Source: Apilactobacillus sp.
Lineage (GTDB): Bacteria > Bacillota > Bacilli > Lactobacillales > Lactobacillaceae
Length of the DNA: 34,858 nucleotides
NCBI RefSeq assembly: GCF_025290035.1
Contig: NZ_JAMBKT010000010.1
Location: 1 to 34,858, forward strand
Direction of reading: 5' to 3'
The notes under the pieces were generated by a model, which was not told the DNA's origin, searched no databases, and saw nothing but the letters and a program-made list of their open reading frames with translations. The number at the start of each line of letters is the position of its first letter. Position 1 is the stretch's first letter. This document shows positions 1 to 7,030 of this stretch, one piece after another. Position numbers and translations under genes: made by a program.

Positions 1-75
1 AATACAGATACTAAAAAAGAAGATAATACAGAAAATAACTCAGTATTATCTAAATTAAAAAAATTATTCAAATAA
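1..75 (+). CDS. C-terminal end of an unidentified protein (partial)
   Basis: An open frame enters from the left edge in frame 1 and stops at TAA 73-75, giving 24 residues that are rich in Asn, Asp, Glu and Lys and end in SKLKKLFK. The hydrophilic stretch followed by a short basic amphipathic tail looks like a flexible C-terminus. The rarA start lies only 12 bases after the stop, so the two are probably cotranscribed. The family cannot be told from this fragment. Confidence 0.5.
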   Translation, partial: NTDTKKEDNTENNSVLSKLKKLFK

Positions 76-87
76 GGGCGTGATAAT

Positions 88-1362
88 TTGCAACCTCTCG
101 CATATCGTATGAGGCCTAAGAAAATTGAAGATATCGTTGGACAACAAGACCTAGTAGGCCCTGGAAAGATTATTAATCGCATGGTTAAAGCGAAAATATT
201 ATCTTCTATGATTTTATACGGACCTCCTGGTACCGGTAAAACTAGTATTGCAAGTGCTATTGCTGGATCAACTAAATATGCATTTAGACAATTAAATGCT
301 GCTACCGATACCAAGAAAGACCTACAAATTGTTGCTGAAGAAGCAAAGATGTCTGGAACAGTTGTCCTATTGCTTGATGAAATTCATCGACTAGATAAAA
401 CTAAGCAAGACTTCTTACTTCCCCTTTTAGAAAGTGGAAACATCATTTTAATTGGTGCAACAACTGAAAATCCATACATCAATATTAATCCGGCCATCAG
501 AAGTCGTACGCAAATATTTGAAGTACATCCACTTAAACAAGATGACATCCAAACAGCTATTCAAAGATCATTATCTGATAAAGAAAACGGTTTGGGTAAT
601 ATGAATATTGCAATCGATGACAATGCAATTAGCTTTTTATCCACCAGTACCAACGGTGATTTAAGAAGTGCCCTAAACGCACTTGAATTAGCTGCTAATT
701 CTACAGAACCTGATAAAGACGGTTTGATTCAATTGAAATTAGAAGATGTTGAATCTTGTTTACAAAGAAAAGCACTAACTCAAGATAAAGATGGCGATGC
801 TCATTACGATGTTGTTTCAGCATTCCAAAAATCAATTCGTGGATCTGATGTAAATGCCGCTCTACACTATGCTGGAAGATTAATTGAATCAGGTGATTTA
901 AATTCAATTAGTCGTCGGTTAATGGTGATTGCATATGAAGATATCGGATTGGCCAACCCAGCCGCTTGCTCCAGAACCGTTTCTGCAATTGAAGCTGCTA
1001 ATAAGGTCGGATTTCCTGAAGCACGCATCCCTCTTGCAAATGCGATTATAGAACTTTGTTTATCACCTAAATCTAACTCTGCAATGAAAGCCATCGATGC
1101 GGCTATTAGTCGAATTAGAACCGGTAACTATGGAGAAATTCCTAATCACCTAAAAGATAGCCACTACTCTGGTGCTAAAAAACTAGGTCATGGCGTTGAT
1201 TATAAATATGCTCATAATTACCCTAATGATTGGGTTAAACAACAGTACCTACCCGATAAAATTAAATCTGATAGCTACTACGAACCAAAGACCAACGGAA
1301 AAATTGAGGCTAGTTTTAAACAACAATATGAAAAATTAATTCACGCTCAACGTGATAAATAG
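88..1362 (+). CDS. rarA: Replication-associated recombination protein A (RarA/MgsA, AAA+ ATPase)
   Basis: A cytosolic clamp-loader-like AAA+ ATPase of 424 aa, near the family norm. The family acts at stalled replication forks with SSB and recombination proteins. Walker A is GPPGTGKT at residues 45-52 and Walker B with its following residues is LLLDEIH around 94-100. A sensor-1 segment (GATTENP) follows, then the helical tetramerisation region typical of MgsA/RarA. The start is TTG at 88, with AAGGGCG about 7 bases upstream; the protein aligns with the family from its first residues (LAYRMRPKKIEDIVGQ). It is followed after 9 bases by a small membrane protein gene and then uspA, all on the same strand. 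No promoter is visible in front, so transcription probably enters from the left. Confidence 0.95.
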   Translation: MQPLAYRMRPKKIEDIVGQQDLVGPGKIINRMVKAKILSSMILYGPPGTGKTSIASAIAGSTKYAFRQLNAATDTKKDLQIVAEEAKMSGTVVLLLDEIHRLDKTKQDFLLPLLESGNIILIGATTENPYININPAIRSRTQIFEVHPLKQDDIQTAIQRSLSDKENGLGNMNIAIDDNAISFLSTSTNGDLRSALNALELAANSTEPDKDGLIQLKLEDVESCLQRKALTQDKDGDAHYDVVSAFQKSIRGSDVNAALHYAGRLIESGDLNSISRRLMVIAYEDIGLANPAACSRTVSAIEAANKVGFPEARIPLANAIIELCLSPKSNSAMKAIDAAISRIRTGNYGEIPNHLKDSHYSGAKKLGHGVDYKYAHNYPNDWVKQQYLPDKIKSDSYYEPKTNGKIEASFKQQYEKLIHAQRDK

Positions 1363-1371
1363 GAGTAAACA

Positions 1372-1659
1372 ATGTTAATAAAAGTTCTTTTAATTTTAGC
1401 TACCATTATCCTATTCGTTATTGGTACCTATTTAATAAAACATACAGATAAACCCTTCATGCTTTTACATCCAGAAAGCAATTCTGCTTTATCCAAGATA
1501 GTTAAATTTTTTGGAATTGTATATCTAATTCTTGCTTTATTTGCTGCAGTAGCAGTTTTCGTTACCACTTTGATTTTTGTTACTATCATCATGGTAATAA
1601 GTTGTATAATGATATTGGTAATGGAACTATTATTAGTTACTTTCATTACAAAAAAATAG
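1372..1659 (+). CDS. Small hypothetical membrane protein
   Basis: 95 aa that I do not recognise. It has an N-terminal hydrophobic segment (about 3-22), a short polar loop with KHTDKP and ESNSALSK (about 23-45), and a long hydrophobic stretch (about 46-92) that can form two more membrane helices, ending in Lys-Lys. A GGAG element (AGGAGTAAAC) just before the ATG supports the start. It sits 9 bases after rarA and 16 bases before uspA, so it is likely the middle gene of a three-gene unit. Nothing in the sequence gives a function; the unbroken frame, ribosome binding site and tight spacing argue it is real. Confidence 0.7.
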   Translation: MLIKVLLILATIILFVIGTYLIKHTDKPFMLLHPESNSALSKIVKFFGIVYLILALFAAVAVFVTTLIFVTIIMVISCIMILVMELLLVTFITKK

Positions 1660-1675
1660 TTTGAGGTGGCAGAAT

Positions 1676-2137
1676 ATGTTAAAAGATTACAATCAAATTA
1701 TGATTCCAATCGATGGTTCAAAAAATTCTAAACTGGCTTTTGAAAAAGCTTTGGAAGTCGCTAAACATAACGAAGCTGACTTACACATCGTTCACGTAAT
1801 CGATACTCGATCATTCACTAACCTTGCTAACTTTGACTCATCAATGCTTGATGACGTAACAGCTAGGGTCAAAAACTCCTTAGAAAAATATTTGCAAAAA
1901 GCTAAGGACAGCGGATTAACTAATGTTGATTACACTATTGAATACGGTGCACCTAAATCAATCATCTCAAGAGATCTTGTTGATCGTTTTGATACTGATT
2001 TAATTATTATTGGTGCTAACGGTCAAAGTGCAGCTGAAAGACTACTAATCGGTTCAGTTGCTTCTTACGTAACCAGAGTTGCTGAATGTGACGTACTAAT
2101 TGTAAAATCAGACCTAGAAAATAAAGTACAAAAATAA
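1676..2137 (+). CDS. uspA: Universal stress protein, UspA family
   Basis: A 153-aa single-domain UspA-fold protein. It starts with the beta strand NQIMIPIDGSKNSKLAFEKAL, and its C-terminal half has the ATP-binding signature (IIGANGQSAAERLLIGSVASYVTRVAECDVLIV), close to G-2x-G-9x-G-S/T, so an ATP-binding Usp is likely. The start is ATG 1676: GAGGTGG at 1664-1670 lies properly before it, whereas the upstream in-frame TTG at 1661 would place the Shine-Dalgarno inside the gene. A strong terminator follows at 2166-2200. The family is cytoplasmic and linked to stress survival; the specific role here is unknown. Confidence 0.9.
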   Translation: MLKDYNQIMIPIDGSKNSKLAFEKALEVAKHNEADLHIVHVIDTRSFTNLANFDSSMLDDVTARVKNSLEKYLQKAKDSGLTNVDYTIEYGAPKSIISRDLVDRFDTDLIIIGANGQSAAERLLIGSVASYVTRVAECDVLIVKSDLENKVQK

Positions 2138-2160
2138 AAAAAGATTCCATCACTGGAATC
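2136..2160 (-). terminator. Rho-independent terminator of the XRE-regulator gene
   Basis: Read on the minus strand: GATTCCA, loop GTGA, TGGAATC (2160-2143), followed by a run of seven T (2142-2136). It lies just beyond the stop of the minus-strand regulator gene and immediately after the uspA stop on the other strand. Confidence 0.75.
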
Positions 2161-2165
2161 CATTT

Positions 2166-2200
2166 GAGACATTGGTTTAATTCCGGTGTCTCTTTTTTTT
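2166..2200 (+). terminator. Rho-independent terminator of uspA
   Basis: A ten-pair stem with arms GAGACATTGG (2166-2175) and CCGGTGTCTC (2183-2192), a 7-base loop and an eight-T run (2193-2200). Two U-G pairs make the stem perfect only in plus-strand RNA; the minus-strand RNA would have two C-A mismatches. The signal is therefore directional. It overlaps the last codons of the convergent regulator gene. Confidence 0.85.
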
Positions 2201-2998
2201 ACTGTCTAGATATTGATTCATCATGTTCTGTTCAAATTCATCTTCATTCTCTATGAAACCATCCCTCAAAAGCATGTCCATTAATTCTCTAAAACTAGGC
2301 ATTCCATTATAATTTTTATAACTATAATAATATAATTCAACATATTTTATTCTAAACAGTTGTTTATATATCGCCATATTATTTTTAACTATACAAAATC
2401 CCATCATTTGAGACCACAGTAACATACAATACTTGAAATTTTTATCTTTAAAGTCTTGTTCATAATAGTAAACTATTATGTCCATCATGGTAATAAAGCT
2501 TTTATTAAAGAGACTAAGTCGACAGTACCCAATTGATAGTATGGTTAAAAGAAACATTATATCTAAATTAACTTCTTGGTTTGATTCTAAGAATTTTTCA
2601 TATGCTGTATCTAAGTCTTTAGTTGATTCTTCTATATATGATAATTTCCACTTTTTGATTCCGTTTAAGATATTAAAACGGATAACTTTTTCATCACTAT
2701 CTAAATAAGGCTTATATTTATCAAGCGAATCAATTGATGTAGATGTTTCGAATACTTCTTCTATAATATCAACATTCATAATATCATTATCTTCATTTTC
2801 AATAATGACGTCACGTATGCTTAAATCTAAAGCTACACAGATTTCTTCCACAATTGATTCATCAATTTCATGATTATAGCAATTTTTTTCAATTTGACAG
2901 ATAATTGGCTGACTGCAGTTCACTAACTTAGCTAAATCATCTTGAGTTAATTTTAATTCTTTTCTTTTTTCTTTAATCAAACTTCCATTAAATTCCAT
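2177..2998 (-). CDS. XRE-family transcriptional regulator, possibly Rgg/RNPP-like
   Basis: 273 aa. An N-terminal helix-turn-helix of the Cro/CI type spans about residues 8-60 (LIKEKRKELKLTQDDLAKLVNCSQPIICQIE). After an acidic linker comes a long, probably all-helical region (about 80-265) rich in Tyr and Met, with spacing that resembles TPR repeats. This layout is that of the Rgg/PlcR/PrgX (RNPP) peptide-sensing regulators, but I see no diagnostic motif, so only the XRE class is firm. The ATG follows an AGGAGAG ribosome site. The gene lies 33 bases downstream of tag on the same strand and is probably cotranscribed. The last residues (KKKRHRN) are encoded within the uspA terminator. I found no convincing adjacent pheromone gene. 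Confidence 0.75.
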   Translation of the reverse strand: MEFNGSLIKEKRKELKLTQDDLAKLVNCSQPIICQIEKNCYNHEIDESIVEEICVALDLSIRDVIIENEDNDIMNVDIIEEVFETSTSIDSLDKYKPYLDSDEKVIRFNILNGIKKWKLSYIEESTKDLDTAYEKFLESNQEVNLDIMFLLTILSIGYCRLSLFNKSFITMMDIIVYYYEQDFKDKNFKYCMLLWSQMMGFCIVKNNMAIYKQLFRIKYVELYYYSYKNYNGMPSFRELMDMLLRDGFIENEDEFEQNMMNQYLDSKKKRHRN

Positions 2999-3031
2999 CT
3001 AAATTCTCCTCTCCTAAAGAGTAATCACCTA

Positions 3032-3577
3032 TTAATCTTCAATTAATTGATCATGTCTAAAACAAGATAGTTCATGATCATTTATAACACCAACAGACTG
3101 TAAATAAGAATACATCGTAGTAAGGCCTACTCTTTTAAAGCCCTTATTTTTGAATGTTTTAACATATTCATTAACAAAATTGGGTGCACCAATCTTATCT
3201 CCATTATTTAATCCATCCATAGTTTTAAAATCAAATGGATGCCATGTTAATTCACAAAGGTCATTTTCAAGGCAACATTTAGCATTTTTAATAGTTGCTT
3301 CAATTTTAGCTCGATTCCTAATAATAGCGGGATTTTGTAATAATCGAATTATGTCTTCTTCAGTAAACTCACTAATTAATCTAATATCAAAGGAACAGAA
3401 AGCTTCTTTAAAAGCATTACGCTTATTTAAAACGGTTTGCCATGATAATCCGGCTTGAAATATTTCTAAAGTTAAACTCTCAAACAACTCGCTTATATCG
3501 TATTTTTTAACTCCCCATTCGTTATCGTGATAAATCAACATATTTGTATTCTCATTTGCCCATTTACATCTATTCAT
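3032..3577 (-). CDS. tag: DNA-3-methyladenine glycosylase I (Tag)
   Basis: 181 aa, a helix-hairpin-helix-like base-excision enzyme that removes 3-methyladenine from alkylated DNA in the cytoplasm. The zinc-snap ligands of the family are all present: Cys4 (RCKWA), His17 (YHDNEWG), His168 and Cys172 (NDHELSCFRH). Glu38 and Trp46 (LEIFQAGLSW) match the base-binding residues of the E. coli enzyme. The N-terminus is intact, and AAAGGAG precedes the ATG at good distance. It is the first gene of a pair with the XRE regulator 33 bases downstream. Two copies of a decamer lie in its upstream region. Confidence 0.95.
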   Translation of the reverse strand: MNRCKWANENTNMLIYHDNEWGVKKYDISELFESLTLEIFQAGLSWQTVLNKRNAFKEAFCSFDIRLISEFTEEDIIRLLQNPAIIRNRAKIEATIKNAKCCLENDLCELTWHPFDFKTMDGLNNGDKIGAPNFVNEYVKTFKNKGFKRVGLTTMYSYLQSVGVINDHELSCFRHDQLIED

Positions 3578-3604
3578 ATTAAAACTCCTTTCATTAACTA
3601 TTCG

Positions 3605-3652
3605 ATATTACATACGTAAAATGCCCTTCATTACCTACTAGAATATTACATA
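3605..3652 (-). repeat. Direct decamer repeat upstream of tag
   Basis: The decamer ATATTACATA (plus strand) occurs at 3605-3614 and again at 3643-3652, 38 bases apart, between the tag start (3577) and the ddl terminator. The minus-strand form TATGTAATAT resembles a -10 box, but neither copy has a good -35 at 16-18 bases. They could be promoter elements or regulator sites. The rest of 3615-3708 shows nothing I can name. Confidence 0.35.
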
Positions 3653-3708
3653 ATTAAAAAAAACAAAGCTGAGGGGGCACTCTTAAGAAATTCTTAACAT
3701 TTTTATTT

Positions 3709-3745
3709 AAAAAAAGACGATAGCCTTTATATTAGGCTATCGTCC
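3709..3745 (-). terminator. Rho-independent terminator of ddl
   Basis: Arms GACGATAGCCT (3716-3726) and AGGCTATCGTC (3734-3744) form a perfect 11-bp stem around a 7-base loop. On the minus strand it is followed by seven T (3715-3709). A T run also lies on the plus-strand side, so the hairpin could work both ways, but only ddl needs it. Confidence 0.9.
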
Positions 3746-3756
3746 TTTTTTTAATA

Positions 3757-4854
3757 TTAAGATAATGGTTTGAAATCGTGAATAATATTATTTCTACGAT
3801 CAAATTCTTTGTATGCTAGATCAATTAATCTATCAATTAGTTCAGTGTAACTAATACCTGAAGCTTCCCATAATTGTGGGTATAGACTAATGTTAGTAAA
3901 ACCAGGTAAAGTGTTAACTTCTCCTAGGTATGGAACACCTTCCTTAGATACTAAGAAGTCGATACGAGCAAGACCTTTTAGACCTAATGCTTTGTATCCA
4001 CGTAGAGCTAAGTCAGTAATTTCATCTGATAATGATTGTGGAATATCCACAGGAATATCAAATTGAACTTGACTAGCATCAACGAATTTATTGTCGTAAG
4101 TATAAAATTTATCTTCCTTAGGAACTCTAATGGCACCAACTTGTGATGCAATTGGTTTTTCATTTCCTAAAATAGAAATTTCTAGTTCTTCTGGGCCATT
4201 AATCGCTTGTTCAGCTAGAATCTTGTAGTCATATCTGAATGCGTCTTTTAGACCTTCTTCAAATTCTTGTTCGTTAGTAACCTTGTGAATACCAACTGAA
4301 GAACCCTGGTTAGCAGGCTTCAAGAAGATAACATCACCAAATTCGGCTTGTAACTTAGCATAACTAAATTCATCCTTGTTATCAGGAGTAATTAAGTAAT
4401 AGTTAGTGTTTCTAACACCAGCTAAATTTAGCATTTTCTTAGTAATATCTTTATCAAATCCCATAGCAGATTCTAAGATACCACTACCTACATAAGGCTT
4501 GTGCATTAAACGTAGTAAACCTTGAATAGTTCCATCTTCACCTAAATTACCGTGAACGATTGGGAAGAATACGTCGATATTCTTAGTCTTTGAAAGGTTC
4601 TTAATAGGTGCTAATGGATCTGAGAAATCTAAATCCTTAACAACTTCTTCAACGACTTGGTCTTCAGGTTCACCATCAAAGACACGATGAGATGATTCGT
4701 CATCTAAGATAATTCCTGTCTTTGTGATTAAAAACAAACTAATATCATACTTATCTTTGTCCATTGCATCATAAATGTTATGAGCTGAACGTTTTGAAAC
4801 ATCATGTTCTGATGAATCTCCACCAAAAAGTAAAGCTAAATGAGTCTTTTTCAT
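3757..4854 (-). CDS. ddl: D-alanine--D-alanine/D-lactate ligase (Phe type)
   Basis: 365 aa, an ATP-grasp ligase that makes the D-Ala-D-X terminus of the peptidoglycan stem. The N-terminal domain has LLFGGDSSEHDVS; the ATP-grasp region includes FLKPANQGSSVGI (about 177-189) and the C-terminal Mg-binding segment LARIDFL...GEVNTLPGFT. In the omega-loop motif (YTYDNKFVDA) residue 257 is Phe, where D-Ala-D-Ala ligases have Tyr (AKY in E. coli DdlB). Phe here is the established mark of D-Ala-D-Lac ligases of Leuconostoc and many lactobacilli. The start is ATG 4854, after GGACGG; an upstream in-frame TTG at 4875 lies before that site. The gene has its own extended -10 promoter and terminator. Confidence 0.95.
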   Translation of the reverse strand: MKKTHLALLFGGDSSEHDVSKRSAHNIYDAMDKDKYDISLFLITKTGIILDDESSHRVFDGEPEDQVVEEVVKDLDFSDPLAPIKNLSKTKNIDVFFPIVHGNLGEDGTIQGLLRLMHKPYVGSGILESAMGFDKDITKKMLNLAGVRNTNYYLITPDNKDEFSYAKLQAEFGDVIFLKPANQGSSVGIHKVTNEQEFEEGLKDAFRYDYKILAEQAINGPEELEISILGNEKPIASQVGAIRVPKEDKFYTYDNKFVDASQVQFDIPVDIPQSLSDEITDLALRGYKALGLKGLARIDFLVSKEGVPYLGEVNTLPGFTNISLYPQLWEASGISYTELIDRLIDLAYKEFDRRNNIIHDFKPLS

Positions 4855-4892
4855 CTTTTTATACCGTCCTATCAATAATACTTGGAAACTAC

Positions 4893-4901
4893 ATTATAAC
4901 A
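4893..4901 (-). promoter_or_regulatory. Candidate extended -10 promoter of ddl
   Basis: TGTTATAAT on the minus strand (TATAAT at 4898-4893 preceded by TGT), about 40 bases upstream of the ddl ATG. No clear -35 is present, as usual for extended -10 promoters. No terminator was found between the ABC permease stop (4929) and this box, so readthrough from the upstream operon is also possible. Confidence 0.5.
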
Positions 4902-4928
4902 TGTTTTTATTATTTACAGGATTCTTTT

Positions 4929-5699
4929 TTATCTTTTTACTTGAACTAATTTAGTAAACAATAGATTTAAAGCCGCTGCTATTACCATCATAATTAGCAT
5001 TGAAATGATTATATTAATTGGGTTGCTAAATGGATGAAGCTTTTGGTCTTCATATAAACCAAAAATAAGGTTTAAAAAGACCTCAGTATGAATTTTACCC
5101 AAGAAATGGGTAAATGAAGTAACAACACTGTATTTGGCTAAAATTGATCCCACGAAAAAGTACATTGCTGCTAAAATTAAGTAAAAACAAATTTTACCAT
5201 AACGATTAAATAAGGAAGCAAATGTTCCAAAACAATTAACGCATACCATCAATAATAACAAGGCTATATAATCAGTAATAAACATAAAAATAACGTCGAT
5301 AAAGTAATTGTGGAAGAATCCAAAGTACGTACTAGTATACGCTAGAGAGTACATTCCATTCATTTTCATGATGATTAATACAAATACCAAGTTAATTAGG
5401 TTTACCACTAAACTAGCTTTAGCCATAAACATTAGCTTAGCCTTCCAGAAATCTTTTCGATCAATTCCATGTTGAATCGCTAATTTAAAACGGTTATGGT
5501 TCATGCTTACGCATAACAAAGCAAAGAAATCAAAAATATATGGAATTGAAACAAATTGGTTTTTGAAATCGTTTAATCTCATCTTCTGTTCACTTTCAAG
5601 GACAGAGAATAATAATAAGACAAGTGAGACGATTAACGCATATTGCAGAAATGGTAAAAATTCTTTCACATACATTTTAACTAGTTCTTTAGTTCTCAT
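4929..5699 (-). CDS. ABC transporter permease subunit of the GntR-linked module
   Basis: 256 aa with about six membrane segments (near 15-35, 50-66, 92-112, 135-160, 168-190 and 228-250) and charged loops between. It matches the layout of ABC-2-type permeases but has no signature I can assign to a named family. The ATG overlaps the stop of the ATPase gene by one base (TAATG), which indicates translational coupling. With the ATPase and the GntR repressor it forms a three-gene unit like the YtrA-regulated and BcrAB-like modules of Firmicutes, which respond to wall-active compounds. The substrate is not known. Confidence 0.75.
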   Translation of the reverse strand: MRTKELVKMYVKEFLPFLQYALIVSLVLLLFSVLESEQKMRLNDFKNQFVSIPYIFDFFALLCVSMNHNRFKLAIQHGIDRKDFWKAKLMFMAKASLVVNLINLVFVLIIMKMNGMYSLAYTSTYFGFFHNYFIDVIFMFITDYIALLLLMVCVNCFGTFASLFNRYGKICFYLILAAMYFFVGSILAKYSVVTSFTHFLGKIHTEVFLNLIFGLYEDQKLHPFSNPINIIISMLIMMVIAAALNLLFTKLVQVKR

Positions 5700-6565
5700 T
5701 ATTTACCCTCCTTTTCCATGACGTATATTAGTAATTTTTGTAATTTCATTTTTTCAATATCGACTGATTCTGGTTTTTCTCTATTTGGAAGTTCATCCAT
5801 AAAATGAACTGTCTTATATCTTCCTAATTGATCAGAATCTAATACATCGATCCCTTCGATGTATTTATCCACATATTCACTAGGACCAGAAATACTGTAT
5901 GATTTTTCTGAAATATCATCAATAGAACTATCCATCTTAATTTCACCATCTTGTAATAAAATGAAATGATTAATGATTTGATCAATTTCTTCAATGATAT
6001 GAGTTGATAATACAAAAGTTCTTGGATTTTCACTGTAAGTTTCAATTAAGCTAGTGTAAAAAACTTCCCTATTACGGGCATCTAAACCAAGTGTTGGTTC
6101 ATCCATAAAAATAAACTTACATGGAACACACAATGAAATAATAATTTTGACAATTGATTTGTACCCTGTTGATAGTTTATGAAACTTTTGACTTTCATCT
6201 AATCTGAACTTTTTAATTAATTGATTCTGTAATTCAATATCGTAGTCTACATATAATTTACTAACAAAGTCGAAAATTTGCTTGACCTTATCATTCTTGT
6301 TATACATATTGTCTTGACTCATGTAATAGATATTTTGTAATGCCTTAGAATTATCATGAACAGGTTCACCATCGTATAATACTTCGCCAGCAGTAACAAA
6401 ATTATAATCTGCAATCAAGCTCATTAATGTTGATTTCCCAGCTCCATTTTCACCAAATAATCCATAAATTTGATTTTCTTCAAACGTAATATTGATGTCA
6501 GTAAATAGAGGTTCTTTTGAAAACTTAAATTGCTTTTTTAAATGTTTAGTTTCTATTTTGCTCAT
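5699..6565 (-). CDS. ABC transporter ATP-binding protein (BcrA/YtrB-like)
   Basis: 288 aa. Walker A is GENGAGKST at 38-46, the Q-loop is in YYMSQDN, the signature is LSTGY at 131-135 and Walker B is FIFMDEPTLGLD around 152-162, followed by an H-loop (LSTHIIEE). LSTG in place of LSGG is usual in BcrA/YtrB-like proteins linked to GntR regulators. The C-terminal 80 residues are an accessory region with IDVLDSDQLGRYKTVHFM. The gene begins 20 bases inside the end of the GntR gene and ends in a one-base overlap with the permease. It powers the adjacent permease at the cytoplasmic face of the membrane. Export or stress-sensing is inferred from gene context only. Confidence 0.85.
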   Translation of the reverse strand: MSKIETKHLKKQFKFSKEPLFTDINITFEENQIYGLFGENGAGKSTLMSLIADYNFVTAGEVLYDGEPVHDNSKALQNIYYMSQDNMYNKNDKVKQIFDFVSKLYVDYDIELQNQLIKKFRLDESQKFHKLSTGYKSIVKIIISLCVPCKFIFMDEPTLGLDARNREVFYTSLIETYSENPRTFVLSTHIIEEIDQIINHFILLQDGEIKMDSSIDDISEKSYSISGPSEYVDKYIEGIDVLDSDQLGRYKTVHFMDELPNREKPESVDIEKMKLQKLLIYVMEKEGK

Positions 6566-6929
6566 TATCGTACCCTCTCTTTACAAGCGTTAGTATATCG
6601 TCTTCTGATAATTGTAATTTTTTAGATTCGTTAATTAAGTTTAAAATATAGTCACTATAGAAATGCTCTTGTCGCTTCTTAATGATGGCTTCTTGAGCTC
6701 CGTTAGAAACAAAGGTCCCTCTTCCACGACGCTTTTCCAATAGATTATTATCAACTAACATATTCATCCCTTTTAAAACTGTTGCAGGATTAATCTTAAA
6801 TTGTTTTGATATTTCGGTCGTTGAGGGAATTTGCGTTCCTTCTTGGAAAGCTCCCGTGAAAATCGCATCTTCTAATTGAGTTGCAACTTGAATGAAAATT
6901 GGTTCCGGACTGTTGAAATCAAATTGCAT
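6546..6929 (-). CDS. GntR-family repressor, YtrA subfamily
   Basis: 127 aa, the short form of GntR regulators. A winged helix spans about 10-75 (IFTGAFQEGTQIPSTTEISK, then INPATVLKGMNMLVDNNLLEKRRGRGTFV), followed by a helical dimerisation tail of about 45 residues and no large effector domain, which is the YtrA layout. It is the first gene of the GntR-ATPase-permease unit. A consensus promoter and a dyad overlapping the start of transcription lie directly upstream, so autorepression of the operon is likely. The inducer is unknown; related systems answer to cell-wall antibiotics. Confidence 0.9.
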   Translation of the reverse strand: MQFDFNSPEPIFIQVATQLEDAIFTGAFQEGTQIPSTTEISKQFKINPATVLKGMNMLVDNNLLEKRRGRGTFVSNGAQEAIIKKRQEHFYSDYILNLINESKKLQLSEDDILTLVKRGYDNEQNRN

Positions 6930-6951
6930 ATTTTCACCACCTTGCTTTAGG

Positions 6952-6999
6952 TTAATTACTTATGTAACTAACTATACTTGTAATTATAAAAAATGTCAA
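6952..6999 (-). promoter_or_regulatory. Consensus promoter with candidate GntR operator
   Basis: Minus strand: -35 TTGACA at 6999-6994, a 17-base spacer and -10 TATAGT at 6976-6971. A dyad TTAGTTAC-ATAA-GTAATTAA occupies 6971-6952, with one mismatch between arms, and covers the predicted start of transcription. A repressor bound there would block the operon, which fits a YtrA-type autoregulator. Confidence 0.7.
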
Positions 7000-7000
7000 T

Positions 7001-7028
7001 AAAAAAAGGCGTTTAAAAAACGCCTTTT
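7001..7028 (-). terminator. Rho-independent terminator of metNIQ
   Basis: GGCGTTT (7008-7014), loop AAA, AAACGCC (7018-7024), extended by A-T pairs. Minus-strand transcripts meet a seven-T run (7007-7001). It starts three bases after the metQ stop and ends just before the GntR promoter. Confidence 0.85.
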
Positions 7029-7030
7029 CA

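Noticed and set aside
3609..3635. Seven-codon minus-strand frame MKGILRM upstream of tag as a pheromone or leader peptide
   Set aside because: Too short, with no properly spaced ribosome site; it is consistent with chance.
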